Source: Acidobacteriota bacterium
GTDB taxonomy: Bacteria > Acidobacteriota > Terriglobia > Acidiferrales > UBA7541
Assembly: GCA_003224085.1 (NCBI GenBank)
Contig: QHYK01000085.1
Location: 1 to 64,000, forward strand
Direction of reading: 5' to 3'
Length of the DNA: 64,000 bases
Below the pieces are notes generated by a model, which saw only the letters and a program-made list of their open reading frames with translations, was not told the origin of the DNA and ran no database searches. The position numbers and the translations under genes are program-made. Of the stretch, positions 55,317 to 63,968 are shown in pieces (position 1 is the first letter of the stretch; each line of letters starts with the position of its first letter).

Positions 55317-55716
55317 GGAGAATCATCACTTCCGTGGATTTGATGAGCGCCGCTGCGCGGTCACCCGGTTTCAGGCGCAGCTCCTTGGCGGCGTCAGCGG
55401 TGATAATGGAAGTGATGTGCTGCTCACCAATAGCCAGCGTGACCTGGGCAAGCAGCCCGCTGAACTTTAGACCCACGACACGGCCAATCAACTGGTTGCG
55501 TCCGCTGATCTTTCGGAAATGTAGGCGCCGGGCCGGGAGATCGCCGCGCTCAAACTTCTTCGGAATCAGTCGGTCGATTTCGCTTTCCGGCACGCGATGA
55601 TGCCCGCCAGGCGTCTTCACGGACTTGATTTTGCCGTGGTAGATCCACTGCTTCAGCGTGGGATAGCTGATGCCCAGAACGTTGGCCGCTTCGCGCGGCG
55701 CCAGCAGCTTCTGCAC
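55309..55716 (-). CDS. Mop-domain regulator with excisionase/MerR-type HTH
   Basis: A 135-residue protein. N-terminal 50 residues are a MerR/excisionase-type helix-turn-helix (LLAPREAANVLGISYPTLKQW; HGKIKSVKTPGGHHRVPESEID). Residues about 68-135 are a mop/TOBE molybdate-binding domain (RNQLIGRVVGLKFSGLLAQVTLAIGEQ; ADAAKELRLKPGDRAAALIKSTEV). ATG 55716 follows GGGAGGCCATTC-like text. It heads modABC and likely senses molybdate, replacing the LysR-type ModE of E. coli. Confidence 0.9.
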   Translation of the reverse strand: MQKLLAPREAANVLGISYPTLKQWIYHGKIKSVKTPGGHHRVPESEIDRLIPKKFERGDLPARRLHFRKISGRNQLIGRVVGLKFSGLLAQVTLAIGEQHITSIITADAAKELRLKPGDRAAALIKSTEVMILRV

Positions 55717-55815
55717 GAATGGCCTCCCTTGGAATATACAGAATAAATCTATAAGAGACGTACATTCAATATGTTTTTATATGATTTTGACCCGCTGTGG
55801 GCCAAACGGCTTTTG

Positions 55816-58239
55816 CTAATTTCGCAGGGGCTTGCCAGTTTTCAGGGTGTGCGCGATCCGCTCCTGCGTCTTCTTTTCCCCGCAGAGCGAGACGAAGGCT
55901 TCGCGCTCAAGATCGAGAACATATTGCTCGCTGACCATTTGCGGTGCGGTCAGCGGTCCGCCAGCGAGAATGTTGGCCAGCTTGCGGCCGACGTGCGCGT
56001 CGTATTCCGAAGCGTATCCTCCGCGCACCATCATGTGGATCGCCAGTTTCGCTCCGGCAAGGAATTGTTCTCCGAGCACTTTAATCTGAGTCGCCTGCGC
56101 GCCTTCTTGCCAATTTGCCGCAGGCCGTTTGTAGCCGCCTCGTACCAACGCCAGCGCAACTTCCTTGGCATCCGCTACCAGCCGGTCGCGATTCATCGAA
56201 ACACTGTCTTCGCGCCGCAAATAGCCAAGTTCGCGGCACTCTTCCGCGCTGGTGCCGACTTTGGCCATCGCGATCGCCTCAAACACCGGCTTCAGCGCGT
56301 GAAACAAATCCAAGTCCTCGCCGCCAGCCGCGTGCTCGTTCGCACGAATCAACATTTCCTTGGTCCCGCCGCCTCCGGGAATTAGCCCCACTCCGGTTTC
56401 CACTTGGCCAATATAGGCTTCAGCCGCAGCCTGAATTCTTGCGGAGTGAAGGCAGACTTCGCAGCCGCCGCCAAGCGCCATGCCCTGTGGCGCGGCCACC
56501 ACCGGCTTCGGCGCGTATTTGATGGCCAAATTAACGCTCTGAAATTGCTTGACGGCCGAGTGCAGTTCGTCCCATTCCTGTTCTTGCGCCGCCACCAACA
56601 CCAGCATTAGATTTGCGCCCACCGAAAAATTCGCTGCCTGGTTCGCAATAAGCATGGCGTCAAAATCGGTTTCCAACCGCTTCAGTCCCTTGTGCATCAT
56701 TGCGATGAGGTCCGCGCCGATGGCATTCATCTTGGCGTGAAATTCGCAGCAAAACACGCCATCGCCAAGGTCAATCAAGCTCGCTCCAGCATTTCTCTCA
56801 ATTTCGCGCCCAGCCTCTTTCAGCGATTTCAGAATGATGACGCCTTTGGGCTCTTCAACCTTCTTTGCTCCGCCTGTGCAAACATCAAAAACAGTCGTCA
56901 CGCCCTTTTCCGATTCGTAGAATCCCTTGCGTCCACTCGCAAGCACTTTTTCAATGACCGGCGAAATCGCCCTCCCTTCTTTCTGCACTTGTGCCGCGAA
57001 GATCTTTACTCCAATTGCGTCCATCATTTCGAATGGGCCCAGTTCCCAGCCAAAGCCCCAGCGCATCGCCCGATCCACGTCCGCAACGTTGTCGGAAATT
57101 TCCGGCACGCGCCGCGCCGCGTATAAACACATTTCCGAAAGTCCGCTCCAAATGAACTGCTGCGCCTTGTCGCCTTTTTGCCCTTCAAGCAGCGGCCCGA
57201 CCAGCGCGCGCAGCCGTTCGCGCGTGTCCTCAATCGCTTTCCCCATTTCAAGCGAACCGAGTTTCGCCTTCTGCCGGGGGCGGTACTCCATGGTCTTCAC
57301 ATCGAGTGTAAGAATCTCTTTCTCGCCGTCGCCGCGAACTTTCTTGTAAAAGCCCTGACCCGTCTTGTCACCCAGCCACCCGCGCTTCACCATTTCTTCG
57401 ACCATCGCGGGCACTTTGTACCGTTCGCGCGATTCATCATTGGGCGCGGTCTCATAAATGTTCTTTACCACGTGAATGAGCACGTCGAGTCCCACAAGGT
57501 CCGCCGTTCGAAAGGTCGCCGATTTTGGCCATCCGACCGCCGGGCCGGTGCACGCATCCACTTCTTCCACCGTCATCCCCAGCGTTTCCATCAGCCGCAG
57601 TGCACTCAACATGGAATACGTTCCGATGCGATTGGCGATGAAATTCGGCGTATCTTCAGCCAGCACCAGGCCTTTGCCGAGCCGCCGATCGCAGAATTCG
57701 CTAAGCGTCTCGACAACCTCACGCGAAGTCTTCGGTCCAGGAATGACTTCCACTAATTTCAAATAGCGCGGCGGATTGAAAAAGTGCGTGCCCGCCCAAT
57801 GCTGCTGAAACTCATCGCTCATGCCTTCCGCGATCAGATGCACCGGCAATCCCGAAGTGTTCGTCGTTGCAATCGCGCCTGGTTTGCGAAACTGCGCCAC
57901 GCGGGCCAGCAATTTGCGCTTGATTTCCAGGTTTTCCGCCACGACCTCGATAATCCAATCCGCCTCGGCGCAGCGTGCCAGGTCGTCTTCGAAATTCCCG
58001 ATGACAATCTTGTCCGCCAGCGACGGCGTGAAAAAGGCCGCGGGCTTTGATTTTCTCGCCGCCTCCAGCCCAGCGCGAACAATCTTGTTGCGTTCCGCAG
58101 AAGGCGCGTCGGGAGGAAGATTCGGCGGCACAATATCTAGCAAAATGCAGGGCAGGCCCGCATTCGCGAAAAGCGCCGCAATCCGCGAACCCATTGTCCC
58201 TGCCCCCAGCACCACTGCCTTTTCGATGCGCCGTTCCAT
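55816..58239 (-). CDS. fadN: FadN-type fused 3-hydroxyacyl-CoA dehydrogenase/enoyl-CoA hydratase
   Basis: An 807-residue bifunctional beta-oxidation enzyme. Dehydrogenase comes first: NAD motif VLGAGTMGSRIAALFANAG, GTHFFNPPRYLKLVEVIPG (catalytic His), and TPNFIANRIGTY. A second dehydrogenase-like helical part follows (AMRWGFGWELGPFEMMDAIG). The hydratase domain is last: oxyanion loops MALGGGCEVCLHS and the Glu segment GQVETGVGLIPGGGG. This order matches Bacillus FadN rather than E. coli FadB. ATG 58239 is chosen; the frame to 58305 is less likely. The partner thiolase and acyl-CoA dehydrogenase are not in the window. Confidence 0.95.
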   Translation of the reverse strand: MERRIEKAVVLGAGTMGSRIAALFANAGLPCILLDIVPPNLPPDAPSAERNKIVRAGLEAARKSKPAAFFTPSLADKIVIGNFEDDLARCAEADWIIEVVAENLEIKRKLLARVAQFRKPGAIATTNTSGLPVHLIAEGMSDEFQQHWAGTHFFNPPRYLKLVEVIPGPKTSREVVETLSEFCDRRLGKGLVLAEDTPNFIANRIGTYSMLSALRLMETLGMTVEEVDACTGPAVGWPKSATFRTADLVGLDVLIHVVKNIYETAPNDESRERYKVPAMVEEMVKRGWLGDKTGQGFYKKVRGDGEKEILTLDVKTMEYRPRQKAKLGSLEMGKAIEDTRERLRALVGPLLEGQKGDKAQQFIWSGLSEMCLYAARRVPEISDNVADVDRAMRWGFGWELGPFEMMDAIGVKIFAAQVQKEGRAISPVIEKVLASGRKGFYESEKGVTTVFDVCTGGAKKVEEPKGVIILKSLKEAGREIERNAGASLIDLGDGVFCCEFHAKMNAIGADLIAMMHKGLKRLETDFDAMLIANQAANFSVGANLMLVLVAAQEQEWDELHSAVKQFQSVNLAIKYAPKPVVAAPQGMALGGGCEVCLHSARIQAAAEAYIGQVETGVGLIPGGGGTKEMLIRANEHAAGGEDLDLFHALKPVFEAIAMAKVGTSAEECRELGYLRREDSVSMNRDRLVADAKEVALALVRGGYKRPAANWQEGAQATQIKVLGEQFLAGAKLAIHMMVRGGYASEYDAHVGRKLANILAGGPLTAPQMVSEQYVLDLEREAFVSLCGEKKTQERIAHTLKTGKPLRN

Positions 58240-58345
58240 AATCAGCCTTTTCCCGCGAAAGTATTCTCGGAACGACAGGTTACAGAACCGGCAAGCAGCG
58301 GTCAAACGCGCGCATGGCCGGCGGCAAGCTTGCTAAAATAGAAAA

Positions 58346-59269
58346 ATGGCGGAAGCAGAGAAAGACGAAAAGGGGTCGGGACCACTCGCCTGGCTCAAGA
58401 CCGCGAAGGAAAAGATCCGCGCTTTTGCCTATGGCAACGAGCCCCAACCGACAGAGCGTGTCCGCGTTGGACTAGCTCTGGCGGGGGGGTTTGCCCGCGG
58501 CATCGCCCACATCGGCGTGATTCGCGTGCTGCGCGAAGCCGGCATTCCCATTGACTGCGCTGCGGGAACGAGCGTCGGTTCCTTGATCGGCGCAGCTTTT
58601 TGCGGCGGCGCGTCGCTCGAGGACATGGAGAGAATCGGCGCGGTCACGACGTTCGCCGATTTCGGCCGCTGGACTCCTTCCTGGCTTGGCCTGGCTACCA
58701 ATCAGCGCATGGAAAAATTCCTCGCTCGCTTCACGCCCGCCAAGACGTTCGAAGAGTTGCAGACGCCGCTGGCCATCGCTACCACGGACATCATTGACGG
58801 AGTGACGGTCTACCATTCGAGCGGACCGCTTGCTCCTCCGCTTCGCGCATCTTGCGCCTACCCGGGCCTATTTGTGCCCATTCAGTATGAGGGCCGCACG
58901 CTGGTAGACGGTTTTCTGACGGCTCCCGTTCCCGTCGAAGGCGCGCTGCTGCTTGGCGCGGACATCGTTATTGCCGTATACCTGGAATCGGGAAGCCTCG
59001 AACAACCGCGCACGATCACCGATATTCTCAGCCGCTCGTTCAATATCATGCAGCGGCACGCCGACCTCGCTTGGCGCACTCAGGCGGACATCATCATCGA
59101 GCCGGACGTGAAACAGTTTGTCTGGGACGACTTTACCAAGACGCCGGACATGGTTGCTGCCGGCGAAATTGCGGCGCTCCACGCCTTGCCCCAGATTCGT
59201 GCGGCCTTGCGCGGCGACAGGCGCGATCCCGCCGCCGGAACCGACGCTCTTCCGGCCCGCTTGAAATGA
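58346..59269 (+). CDS. Patatin-like phospholipase
   Basis: A 307-residue soluble acyl hydrolase. It shows the oxyanion glycine motif LALAGGFARGIAHIGVIRVL, the nucleophile elbow GTSVGSLIG (Ser), and the dyad Asp in VDGFLTAPVP. The family cuts phospholipids or other acyl esters. It has no signal peptide. ATG 58346 follows the divergent gene by 106 bp. The next plus-strand gene starts 134 bp later. Confidence 0.9.
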   Translation: MAEAEKDEKGSGPLAWLKTAKEKIRAFAYGNEPQPTERVRVGLALAGGFARGIAHIGVIRVLREAGIPIDCAAGTSVGSLIGAAFCGGASLEDMERIGAVTTFADFGRWTPSWLGLATNQRMEKFLARFTPAKTFEELQTPLAIATTDIIDGVTVYHSSGPLAPPLRASCAYPGLFVPIQYEGRTLVDGFLTAPVPVEGALLLGADIVIAVYLESGSLEQPRTITDILSRSFNIMQRHADLAWRTQADIIIEPDVKQFVWDDFTKTPDMVAAGEIAALHALPQIRAALRGDRRDPAAGTDALPARLK

Positions 59270-59402
59270 GCATTCGCATAGTCGCAGGAACCTTCCATTG
59301 ATAGCTGCACGACTCCCCGTACTATTTCTCAAGCCGCCTGGCAAGAGGGACGGCCCTATAATTTGAGTGTCCGATCAAGACACAGCACTGCGGAGGTGAA
59401 GC

Positions 59403-59929
59403 ATGCGTCGCTCGTTCCTCTTCGTTTTTTGTTTCTTGTTTCTCTCGGCTTCCGGCTTGGGTCAATCTACGGCAAACGATCCACAGGGAATGCAAGCTCT
59501 GGTGGCGGAAGTCCGGCAGCTGAGAAAGGACTTGCAAACTACCAATGGAAACGCGCTAAAAGCGCAAGTTCTCCTTTATCGCCTGCAGGTTCAGGAAGCG
59601 ACGGTTGGCCGTGTTGCGCAGCACCTTGGTGAAGTGCGCTCACATCTCGCCGAAACACAGGCACATCGGCGAGATGCGGCGGCTTGAAGCGTAGTGAAGA
59701 ATTCCTGGAAAACGCTGCGGCCTCGGAAATTTCTCCCGAACAGCGGAAACAATTCGAATTCGAAATTTCCCGGCTCAAGGGAGAACTCGAAAGTCTGTCC
59801 GCGGAAGAGCAACAAAGGCAAACTGCTGAAATGGAAGCGGAGGAGCAACTTCGGACCGAGCAGGCCAAACTCAGCGGATTGGAAGAGCGTGTGGACCGGT
59901 TGGAGAACGAGTTGGGCAATCCTCATTAG
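59403..59929 (+). pseudogene. Secreted coiled-coil protein gene with -1 frameshift
   Basis: The first frame (59403-59687) gives a signal peptide (SFLFVFCFLFLSASGLGQ) and a coiled coil (VAEVRQLRKDLQTTNGNALK; LAETQAHRRDAAA) then TGA. The second frame (59684-59929) opens TTG AAG and continues the coiled coil (RSEEFLENAAASEISPEQR; AEMEAEEQLRTEQAKLSGLEE). Inserting one base after GCGGCGG would restore a continuous AADLKR, the likely ancestral reading. So the gene lost one base, or the two halves are coupled through the TGA/TTG overlap. Envelope role unknown. Confidence 0.65.
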
Positions 59930-59975
59930 CTCAAGTGCCTCTACTGGAAGCATGCGGTGCCCAGGCCGCAAAGTG

Positions 59976-60236
59976 CTAGTTCCGGGTGACCTTCACCAAG
60001 ACAGGTTTCCCTTGTCCCTTACCGCGCTGCGTCAGCCACGCTGCCAGTCCTTCCGCAAACCGCTCGGGAGTAAGCCGGAAGCTCGCCTCAATTTTCCCAT
60101 CTCCGACGGGCAGAGTGTCGTCGAAATCAGCGGAATTCGTGAAGTTGCGCATGCAGAATTGATCCAGCCACTCTAGTGGGCAAGGCTTCTCTTCACCTTG
60201 AATCACGACGTTGACGTTGAATTTCTGCGCGTACAT
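59976..60236 (-). CDS. Small hypothetical protein
   Basis: An 86-residue soluble protein (FNVNVVIQGEEKPCPLEWLDQF; LPVGDGKIEASFRLTPERFAEGL; GKPVLVKVTRN). No family is recognised. It starts 23 bp after the 60260-60703 gene stop on the same strand, so it is probably in the same transcript. Confidence 0.55.
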   Translation of the reverse strand: MYAQKFNVNVVIQGEEKPCPLEWLDQFCMRNFTNSADFDDTLPVGDGKIEASFRLTPERFAEGLAAWLTQRGKGQGKPVLVKVTRN

Positions 60237-60259
60237 GCGGTTGCTGGCGGCAAAAACAA

Positions 60260-60703
60260 TTAGGGCAGACGGACCTTCAGGAACTTGATTCTTTCGCGCT
60301 CCGCCGGATTCATTATAAGTTTTCCTGTTTGCCGTTCATATTCGCCGAGATAGGCTCTGGCCCAACTACCGTTGGCGACGAGCGCCGCTACGCTGTCCTC
60401 GTGTTTGTATCCGGCGTACTTCGCGTCAGAGAAAAAGCTTACCGACCACGTGTTTCCCCATCCCGTTCGACACTGCTTCAGCGACGCCTGCAGGGAGAGC
60501 AATACCTTTCGTGCCTTGACGGTTGTGTTGATCTGGTCCGCATGCACGATGACAAATATTCTTTCGTTCCGGTCATCAATTCGAACGATCTTGGCCGAAT
60601 CGTCACTTTTGCAGCTTTCTTGCGGAGGGTTCTGCGCAACAATCCTGGCTACGGGCAGGAACGCCAAGGCAAAAGCGGCAAAATACGCTTTACGAGGTCC
60701 CAA
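60260..60703 (-). CDS. Small exported protein, function unknown
   Basis: A 147-residue protein. I chose TTG 60703, preceded by AGGTGACATT, because it begins a signal peptide (GPRKAYFAAFALAFLPVARIVAQ); the longer frame overlaps the desaturase. The mature part has CKSDDSAKIVRIDDRNER, SLKQCRTGWGNTWSVSFFSD and YKHEDSVAALVANGSWARAYLGEY, with two Cys that could pair. Family unknown. It sits 16 bp after the desaturase gene. Confidence 0.65.
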   Translation of the reverse strand: MGPRKAYFAAFALAFLPVARIVAQNPPQESCKSDDSAKIVRIDDRNERIFVIVHADQINTTVKARKVLLSLQASLKQCRTGWGNTWSVSFFSDAKYAGYKHEDSVAALVANGSWARAYLGEYERQTGKLIMNPAERERIKFLKVRLP

Positions 60704-60719
60704 AATGTCACCTAGAAGA

Positions 60720-61568
60720 TTAAGATGCGCGGGGCCGCTTGACGGAATGAGCCAACCCAACCGCTTCGAGCAGGCAGATGAAATACCAGCCGATGTCGGT
60801 CTGATACCAGCGCAATCCCAGGCGCGCGGAGCCGGCATGCGTGTGATGATTCTTGTGCCAATTTTCGCCCCAGGCGGTCAGCTGAAATGGGCCAAGCCAC
60901 CAGACGTTGATGCTCGAATCTCCGCCCTCTTTTTGTTCGCCCAAGTGCGTCAGGCTGTTCACCAGGCACTGCAAATGAAGCGAGTAGACCAGCCGGATGG
61001 CCCCCAGCCAGAAAAAGCCCATCCAGCCAAATCCCAGAATCAGCCCGCAGCAAATCGAAAGCAAAATGACCGGCGTTTCCGCCCAGCCCCAGATTTTGTA
61101 AATCCCGCCCATCATTTCTGGCGCCCAACGCTTCTTGTCGGCGGGCTCCGTCTGATACAGCCAGCGCAAATGCGCCCACCAGAAGCCGCCTTGCTTCGGG
61201 CTGGAAATGTCTTCCGGCAGATCGGTGACCGCATGATGCAGCCGGTGATACGCAACCCAGCTCGCCGGATGCCCGGAGCCGTTGAAGACTGCCCAGAAAA
61301 TCAGGAATTGCTCGACAGTCGGATGCGTCTTGAGGGTCTTATGCGCGAGCATCCGGTGATAACAGACCGTCGTGCCAAGGCCGCCCAATGCGGTAAAGAG
61401 CAGAGTCATTGCAACAACCTTGAGGCTCGGGAGAGGGAAGAGGATCAACCCGACCACTGCGAGGAGGTGAATCAGAATGAGGTAGGCGAAAACCCCTTCT
61501 TTGCCGTGAACCGGCTTCCAAAACGGTCTCTCCCACGGCGGCGCTTGCTGCGTCAAGCTTATTTCCAT
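60720..61568 (-). CDS. Acyl-CoA (delta-9 type) fatty acid desaturase
   Basis: A 282-residue membrane di-iron enzyme introducing a cis double bond into acyl chains. Histidine boxes are HRMLAH (in CYHRMLAHKTLKTH), HRLHH (in VAYHRLHHAVTD) and HKNHH (in GENWHKNHHTHAG). Four hydrophobic helices lie around them. ATG 61568 (MEISLTQQAPPWERPFW) is chosen over the spurious upstream extension. It adjusts membrane fluidity; the electron donor is not encoded here. Two small minus-strand genes follow closely. Confidence 0.93.
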   Translation of the reverse strand: MEISLTQQAPPWERPFWKPVHGKEGVFAYLILIHLLAVVGLILFPLPSLKVVAMTLLFTALGGLGTTVCYHRMLAHKTLKTHPTVEQFLIFWAVFNGSGHPASWVAYHRLHHAVTDLPEDISSPKQGGFWWAHLRWLYQTEPADKKRWAPEMMGGIYKIWGWAETPVILLSICCGLILGFGWMGFFWLGAIRLVYSLHLQCLVNSLTHLGEQKEGGDSSINVWWLGPFQLTAWGENWHKNHHTHAGSARLGLRWYQTDIGWYFICLLEAVGLAHSVKRPRAS

Positions 61569-61835
61569 GGATTCTCCGATGATCTGCAGAATTGAAATGC
61601 GCTGATGCCTGGTGTGCAGACGCGTAAGGCCCGTATAACCATAACATCTTCCCGTGTTGCAAAGTCTGAAAAATACGCGTATGTTGGCCAAAAAGTGACC
61701 TGCGAATCCGTGTGGACCTGACAAGCCTGTGGAAAAACTGGAGTTGCGTAACGAAATGTCGCGGAAATACACGATATCAATAGCCCAGCCTCTAAAGCGT
61801 CTTGAAAAAGGTGAAAGCATTCTTAGGAGGTGCTC

Positions 61836-62804
61836 ATGTGCCCACGACCGCGGAACATTTTTGGCAAACTCGTCTCTGTTATCGCAGTCTTGGGCGCTGG
61901 CGCATTCCTACTCTCCTGCAGTCCACCCAATTACCCGACAAAGCCGATTGAGCTGAAGTATTACGCCAACGGCCCGTGGGCCGTGACCGTGTCAATCGGT
62001 TGGAATTGCTGTGATTCGGCAGGGAATAAGTTCGATCTCTTCTATCCAAACAGCCCGGCGCCGCCCACGGGCGGCTTCCCCATTCTGACCTGGGGAAATG
62101 GCACGAATTCCACTTCAAGCAATTATTCGTATTTCCTGAAGCACATGGCTTCCTGGGGATTCGTCGTGATCGCCACGCAAGACCAGAACACCGGCGTGGG
62201 CCAAACCATTCTCGACGCTGCCAACTTCATGATCGCTCAAGACACTAAACCCGGCGGCATGTTCCAGAACAAATTGAACGTCGGACGGGTCGGCGCCTTG
62301 GGCCATTCCCAGGGCGCGACCGGCGCCATTAACGCAATGAAGAAATCGGGGGGAATCATCAAGACGGTGATGCCCATCGAATTGCCGGCGCAGATTTTTT
62401 GTAGCACGCCTCAAAACTGCGCGGACACCTCAACGCTTATGCAAGGCTCCATGTTTCTGATCGACGGCTCACTGGACCTTCCCATTTCGCCGCCGACCGA
62501 GCCTGCCTCCGCCACCGGCTTGCAATCCATCGCCGCCTACTACGACGCCACACCCGCGGGGATCATCAAGGCCAAAGGAACGCTCGTTGGCCCGTCGCAT
62601 GCCGATGTCGAAGGCTCTCCTACCTGCAGCACAGTTGCGCTTGGTTGTGTGCTCGGAGTTTACGGCTACCTCGGCTACCCCACCGCGTGGATGCGGTTCC
62701 AATTACAGAACGATAGCTATGCTCACGGCGCGTTCGTGAACGGAACCGGCGAAATTTTCTCCGAAACCGCTAACTGGCAATACGTCGCCACCAACGTCCC
62801 GTAG
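61836..62804 (+). CDS. Lipoprotein alpha/beta hydrolase
   Basis: A 322-residue exported protein. ATG 61836 follows AGGAGGTGCTC. A lipobox-like GAFLLSCS suggests lipid anchoring. The nucleophile lies in GHSQGATGAI, and the fold resembles dienelactone-hydrolase/PET-hydrolase (cutinase-like) proteins, with the oxyanion strand PILTWGNGTNS and the acid and His towards the C-terminus (GPSHADVEG). Several Cys (NCCDSAG, FCSTPQNC, PTCSTVALGC) may form disulfides. Substrate unknown; an esterase is likely. Confidence 0.88.
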   Translation: MCPRPRNIFGKLVSVIAVLGAGAFLLSCSPPNYPTKPIELKYYANGPWAVTVSIGWNCCDSAGNKFDLFYPNSPAPPTGGFPILTWGNGTNSTSSNYSYFLKHMASWGFVVIATQDQNTGVGQTILDAANFMIAQDTKPGGMFQNKLNVGRVGALGHSQGATGAINAMKKSGGIIKTVMPIELPAQIFCSTPQNCADTSTLMQGSMFLIDGSLDLPISPPTEPASATGLQSIAAYYDATPAGIIKAKGTLVGPSHADVEGSPTCSTVALGCVLGVYGYLGYPTAWMRFQLQNDSYAHGAFVNGTGEIFSETANWQYVATNVP

Positions 62805-62828
62805 CAGGCCAAAAAAAAAGGTCAAGGT

Positions 62829-62854
62829 GTCATCCCGAGCGTAGCGAGGGATCC
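62829..62854 (+). repeat. Dispersed repeat GTCATCCCGAGCG-type, copy C
   Basis: GTCATCCCGAGCGTAGCGAG then GGATCC lies right after the lipoprotein hydrolase stop, followed by TTTTGAAATTCG. It is the same family as copies A and B near 30-31 kb. Confidence 0.75.
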
Positions 62855-62877
62855 GCTCTTGGTTATTTTGAAATTCG

Positions 62878-63705
62878 TTATTCCTTCTCCTTGCGCTCTT
62901 CCGATGTTTGTAACTTCCACAGAATCTGCCGCAACATGCCGAGAAGGAGTTCCGCGTCCGCTTCGGAGAGACTCAGGCGCCGAATGAACCGACGGATTCT
63001 CTCTTCTGCTGGTGCCGCCGAACGCGGCGTGCTGCTTCGCAAGTGAGTCTCGAGGTAGCCGCTGGCTTCCAGCGTTTCGAGCAAGAGCGAGGTGATCCGT
63101 TCGAGATCGCCTGCCGCGGCGAACGCCGATTTCTCCCCCGCCAAGGTGGATTTCACATCACGGGCCAATTCATACAAGCACACCGCAACAGCCTGACCCA
63201 GGTTCATCGAGCGGTGCTCCTGCCGAGTGGGAACCTGCATCAGCCAATGGCAATGGCTGAAATCCTCGTTCGACAGCCCGCGTTTTTCTGAGCCGAATAA
63301 AAGTGCCACGCGACCGGTGCAGAGACGCTTGCGTATCAGCCGCGCCCCTTGCAGCAGATTTCGCACCGGATGCTGTGGATCGCGGCGGCTCAGCGCGGTC
63401 GTGCCCACGACGAGCGAGCAGTCCGCAACGGCGCGTTCCAAAGATTTGAATTCTTCCGCTTGCGTGAGCAGCGGCGCCGCCCCCACGGCCGACCGCGCCT
63501 CCCGGAACGACAATTCGAACGGATTCACTACCCGCAAGTGCAAAAAGCCGAAATTGCTCATTGCGCGCGCCGCCGCGCCAATGTTCAGAGGATTCCGAGT
63601 GTTCACCAGAACCACGCGCAGAGCATCGAATTCAGATTGTCGCGACAAAACCGGATACTTTACATCAGAAAGAGAGGGGCAGCAGAGAAACCTGGTTCCT
63701 CTCAA
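62878..63705 (-). CDS. TrmJ/TrmH-type tRNA or rRNA 2'-O-methyltransferase
   Basis: A 275-residue SPOUT enzyme. SAM-knot motifs are in LVNTRNPLNIGAAARAMSNFGF (start), ALLFGSEKRGLSNEDF, and HRSMNLGQAVAVCLYEL. These match TrmJ (methylates nucleotide 32 of tRNA). The C-terminal helical extension (ERIRRFIRRLSLSEADAELLLGML) also fits TrmJ. The frame opens with TTG 63705, which overlaps the upstream stop as TTGA; a later TTG is possible. Confidence 0.88.
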   Translation of the reverse strand: MRGTRFLCCPSLSDVKYPVLSRQSEFDALRVVLVNTRNPLNIGAAARAMSNFGFLHLRVVNPFELSFREARSAVGAAPLLTQAEEFKSLERAVADCSLVVGTTALSRRDPQHPVRNLLQGARLIRKRLCTGRVALLFGSEKRGLSNEDFSHCHWLMQVPTRQEHRSMNLGQAVAVCLYELARDVKSTLAGEKSAFAAAGDLERITSLLLETLEASGYLETHLRSSTPRSAAPAEERIRRFIRRLSLSEADAELLLGMLRQILWKLQTSEERKEKE

Positions 63706-63968
63706 AATGGCTCTTGCTCGCCTCTGTATCGTTCGTAAAAGTCCTTAAGCCCGTTCGCTCCCACGCCGGACAGGAATTCGAGTTTATGAATGAGAAGCAG
63801 GATGACTTCCACGAATGGAAGCGCATATTTTCCAATCGGATCCTGCCAAATATTCTCACGAAGAACTAGTGCGTCTGCCAGTCTACCGTTGTGAGCCTGC
63901 AGCTTCCTGGTGGGGCGTGTTGCGCAGGAGGCAATCCGTAACATAGACTGGTTTTCGGGTAGAATCAT
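63702..63968 (-). CDS. Short hypothetical protein overlapping the methyltransferase start
   Basis: An 88-residue frame whose last half is protein-like (YALPFVEVILLLIHKLEF; NGLKDFYERYRGEQEPF). Its TGA overlaps the TTG of the methyltransferase, a normal coupling arrangement. I do not recognise a family and the start is uncertain. The window ends 32 bp beyond. Confidence 0.4.
   Translation of the reverse strand: MILPENQSMLRIASCATRPTRKLQAHNGRLADALVLRENIWQDPIGKYALPFVEVILLLIHKLEFLSGVGANGLKDFYERYRGEQEPF

Noticed and set aside
59684-59687. TGA at the end of the first coiled-coil frame as a selenocysteine codon
   Set aside because: The sequence after the TGA in that frame is not protein-like; the coding signal continues in the -1 frame instead.
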